Part shown: positions 5,814 through 6,315 of the stretch, one piece after another
Layout of the letters: every line of letters starts with the position of its first letter
How positions within the stretch are numbered: the first letter of the stretch is position 1
Program-made: the position numbers and the translations under genes
Source of the DNA: Gammaproteobacteria bacterium
GTDB lineage: Bacteria; Pseudomonadota; Gammaproteobacteria; Arenicellales; Arenicellaceae
DNA length: 6,315 nt
Assembly (NCBI GenBank): GCA_003485905.1
Contig: DNHK01000189.1
Coordinates: 1-6,315, forward strand
Direction of reading: 5' to 3'
Notes under the pieces: generated by a model
What the model saw: the letters and a program-made list of their open reading frames with translations, nothing else
Databases searched by the model: none
What the model was told of the DNA's origin: nothing

Positions 5814-6242
5814 CTAATGTTGTGAGGCTGAAGAAGCTTTGAGATCTTCGGCTGTCGCGCTTCCCTGTGGCGCGTAGAATGTCACAACTTTTCCATCCGG
5901 AAGCAAAACATGCGTAACCCGCAACATCGTTACGCCGTCGCGGCCAGGATTACCCATTAAGGTCAACTTATCCCCGGGGTTGATTTCTCCGCCTACTGCG
6001 CCATACCTCCGCATCATATTATTTGCCGGCAGCTCAGCGACCCATTCTTTTACATCACCGCTCTCATCGGCCATCGTATAGACCAATCGACCATGCGGGT
6101 TTACAGGTGTATACGAAACAGCCGTTGCGTCAGTATGGACTACGCGCTCGCGCATATCAAAATAGTAACCCGGATTATGATGCGCCAACGTGGAAAGGCT
6201 TCCAAATAACGCAAAAACCAATATATATAATCTACCGATCAT
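5814..6242 (-). CDS. Small exported DUF6152-like protein (third paralogue)
   Basis: The protein is 142 aa. The signal peptide MIGRLY plus a hydrophobic core ends at TLA (18-20), so the mature protein begins H21-H22-NPGYYFD. Family-like features are NPH at 48-50, SGDVKEWVAELP (61-72), MRRYG, INPGDKLTL (87-95), GNPGRDG (97-103) and HVLLPDGKVV (111-120), followed by a polar Ala/Ser tail ending in QH. It is the most divergent of the three paralogues, with two extra residues between HH and NPH. The start codon overlaps the stop of the preceding minus-strand gene as ATGA (6242-6239), so translation is probably coupled and the two products may act together. An AGG is only 4-5 nt upstream, a weak ribosome site consistent with coupling. 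The function is unknown; periplasmic location is inferred from the signal peptide. Confidence 0.87.
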   Translation of the reverse strand: MIGRLYILVFALFGSLSTLAHHNPGYYFDMRERVVHTDATAVSYTPVNPHGRLVYTMADESGDVKEWVAELPANNMMRRYGAVGGEINPGDKLTLMGNPGRDGVTMLRVTHVLLPDGKVVTFYAPQGSATAEDLKASSASQH

Positions 6243-6315
6243 TCGCCTGAACGAGTGATTCCTGCATTAGGCCCAACAAGTTGCGCAACGTCGCCATTTT
6301 CGAAGTCGACCCGTG
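6239..6315 (-). CDS. Partial CDS, C-terminal 24 residues of an unidentified protein
   Basis: An open minus-strand frame enters from the right edge and ends at TGA 6241-6239. The visible tail begins RVDFENGDVAQLVGP and ends ITRSGE. It overlaps the start of the DUF6152-like gene by four bases (ATGA), the classic arrangement of coupled genes in one operon, which is the main reason to believe it is real. The composition is ordinary for a protein C-terminus. The family cannot be named from so little sequence. Confidence 0.6.
   Translation of the reverse strand, partial: RVDFENGDVAQLVGPNAGITRSGE

Overview
The window looks like a chromosomal segment of a Gram-negative proteobacterium, most likely a gammaproteobacterium of moderate GC. 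The evidence is a full-length threonyl-tRNA synthetase of proteobacterial type (MNCPCHVQ and HRNE..GALHG signatures) and a run of Sec-type signal peptides. No mobile element, CRISPR array, tRNA or rRNA was seen. Genus-level assignment is not possible from sequence alone.

Layout. Positions 1-2275 (minus strand) hold thrS, followed through a TGATG stop/start overlap by the 5' part of a gene for an exported M23-type (LytM-like) peptidase that leaves the window at base 1. Positions 2276-2565 are a divergent intergenic region with several small inverted repeats in the thrS leader. Positions 2566-3657 (plus) encode a two-domain exported protein: an N-terminal DUF6152-like domain joined to a C-terminal domain found in many uncharacterised secreted bacterial proteins. 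It converges on a small exported DUF6152-like gene (3721-4146, minus). A divergent AT-rich intergenic region separates that gene from a plus-strand pair: a small exported four-cysteine protein with a glycine-rich tail (4370-4888), and an NAD(P)-binding atypical SDR that carries an N-terminal signal peptide (4925-5677). A perfect 11-bp hairpin (5701-5736) separates this pair from a third DUF6152-like gene (5814-6242, minus). The start of that third gene overlaps, by ATGA, the end of another minus-strand gene that enters from the right edge (6239-6315).

How it fits together. Apart from thrS, every gene whose N-terminus is visible (six of six) appears to be exported, so 2566-6242 reads as an envelope or periplasmic neighbourhood. 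The most striking signal is the set of three divergent DUF6152-like paralogues. In all three the predicted signal peptidase site lies directly before His-His, and an Asn-Pro-His motif follows 27-29 residues later. This arrangement could create a metal site using the mature N-terminal histidine, similar in principle to the histidine brace of LPMOs and CopC. That is an inference; the function of these proteins is unknown to me. The exported Rossmann-fold protein beside them hints at periplasmic redox chemistry, but no pathway can be named from this window.
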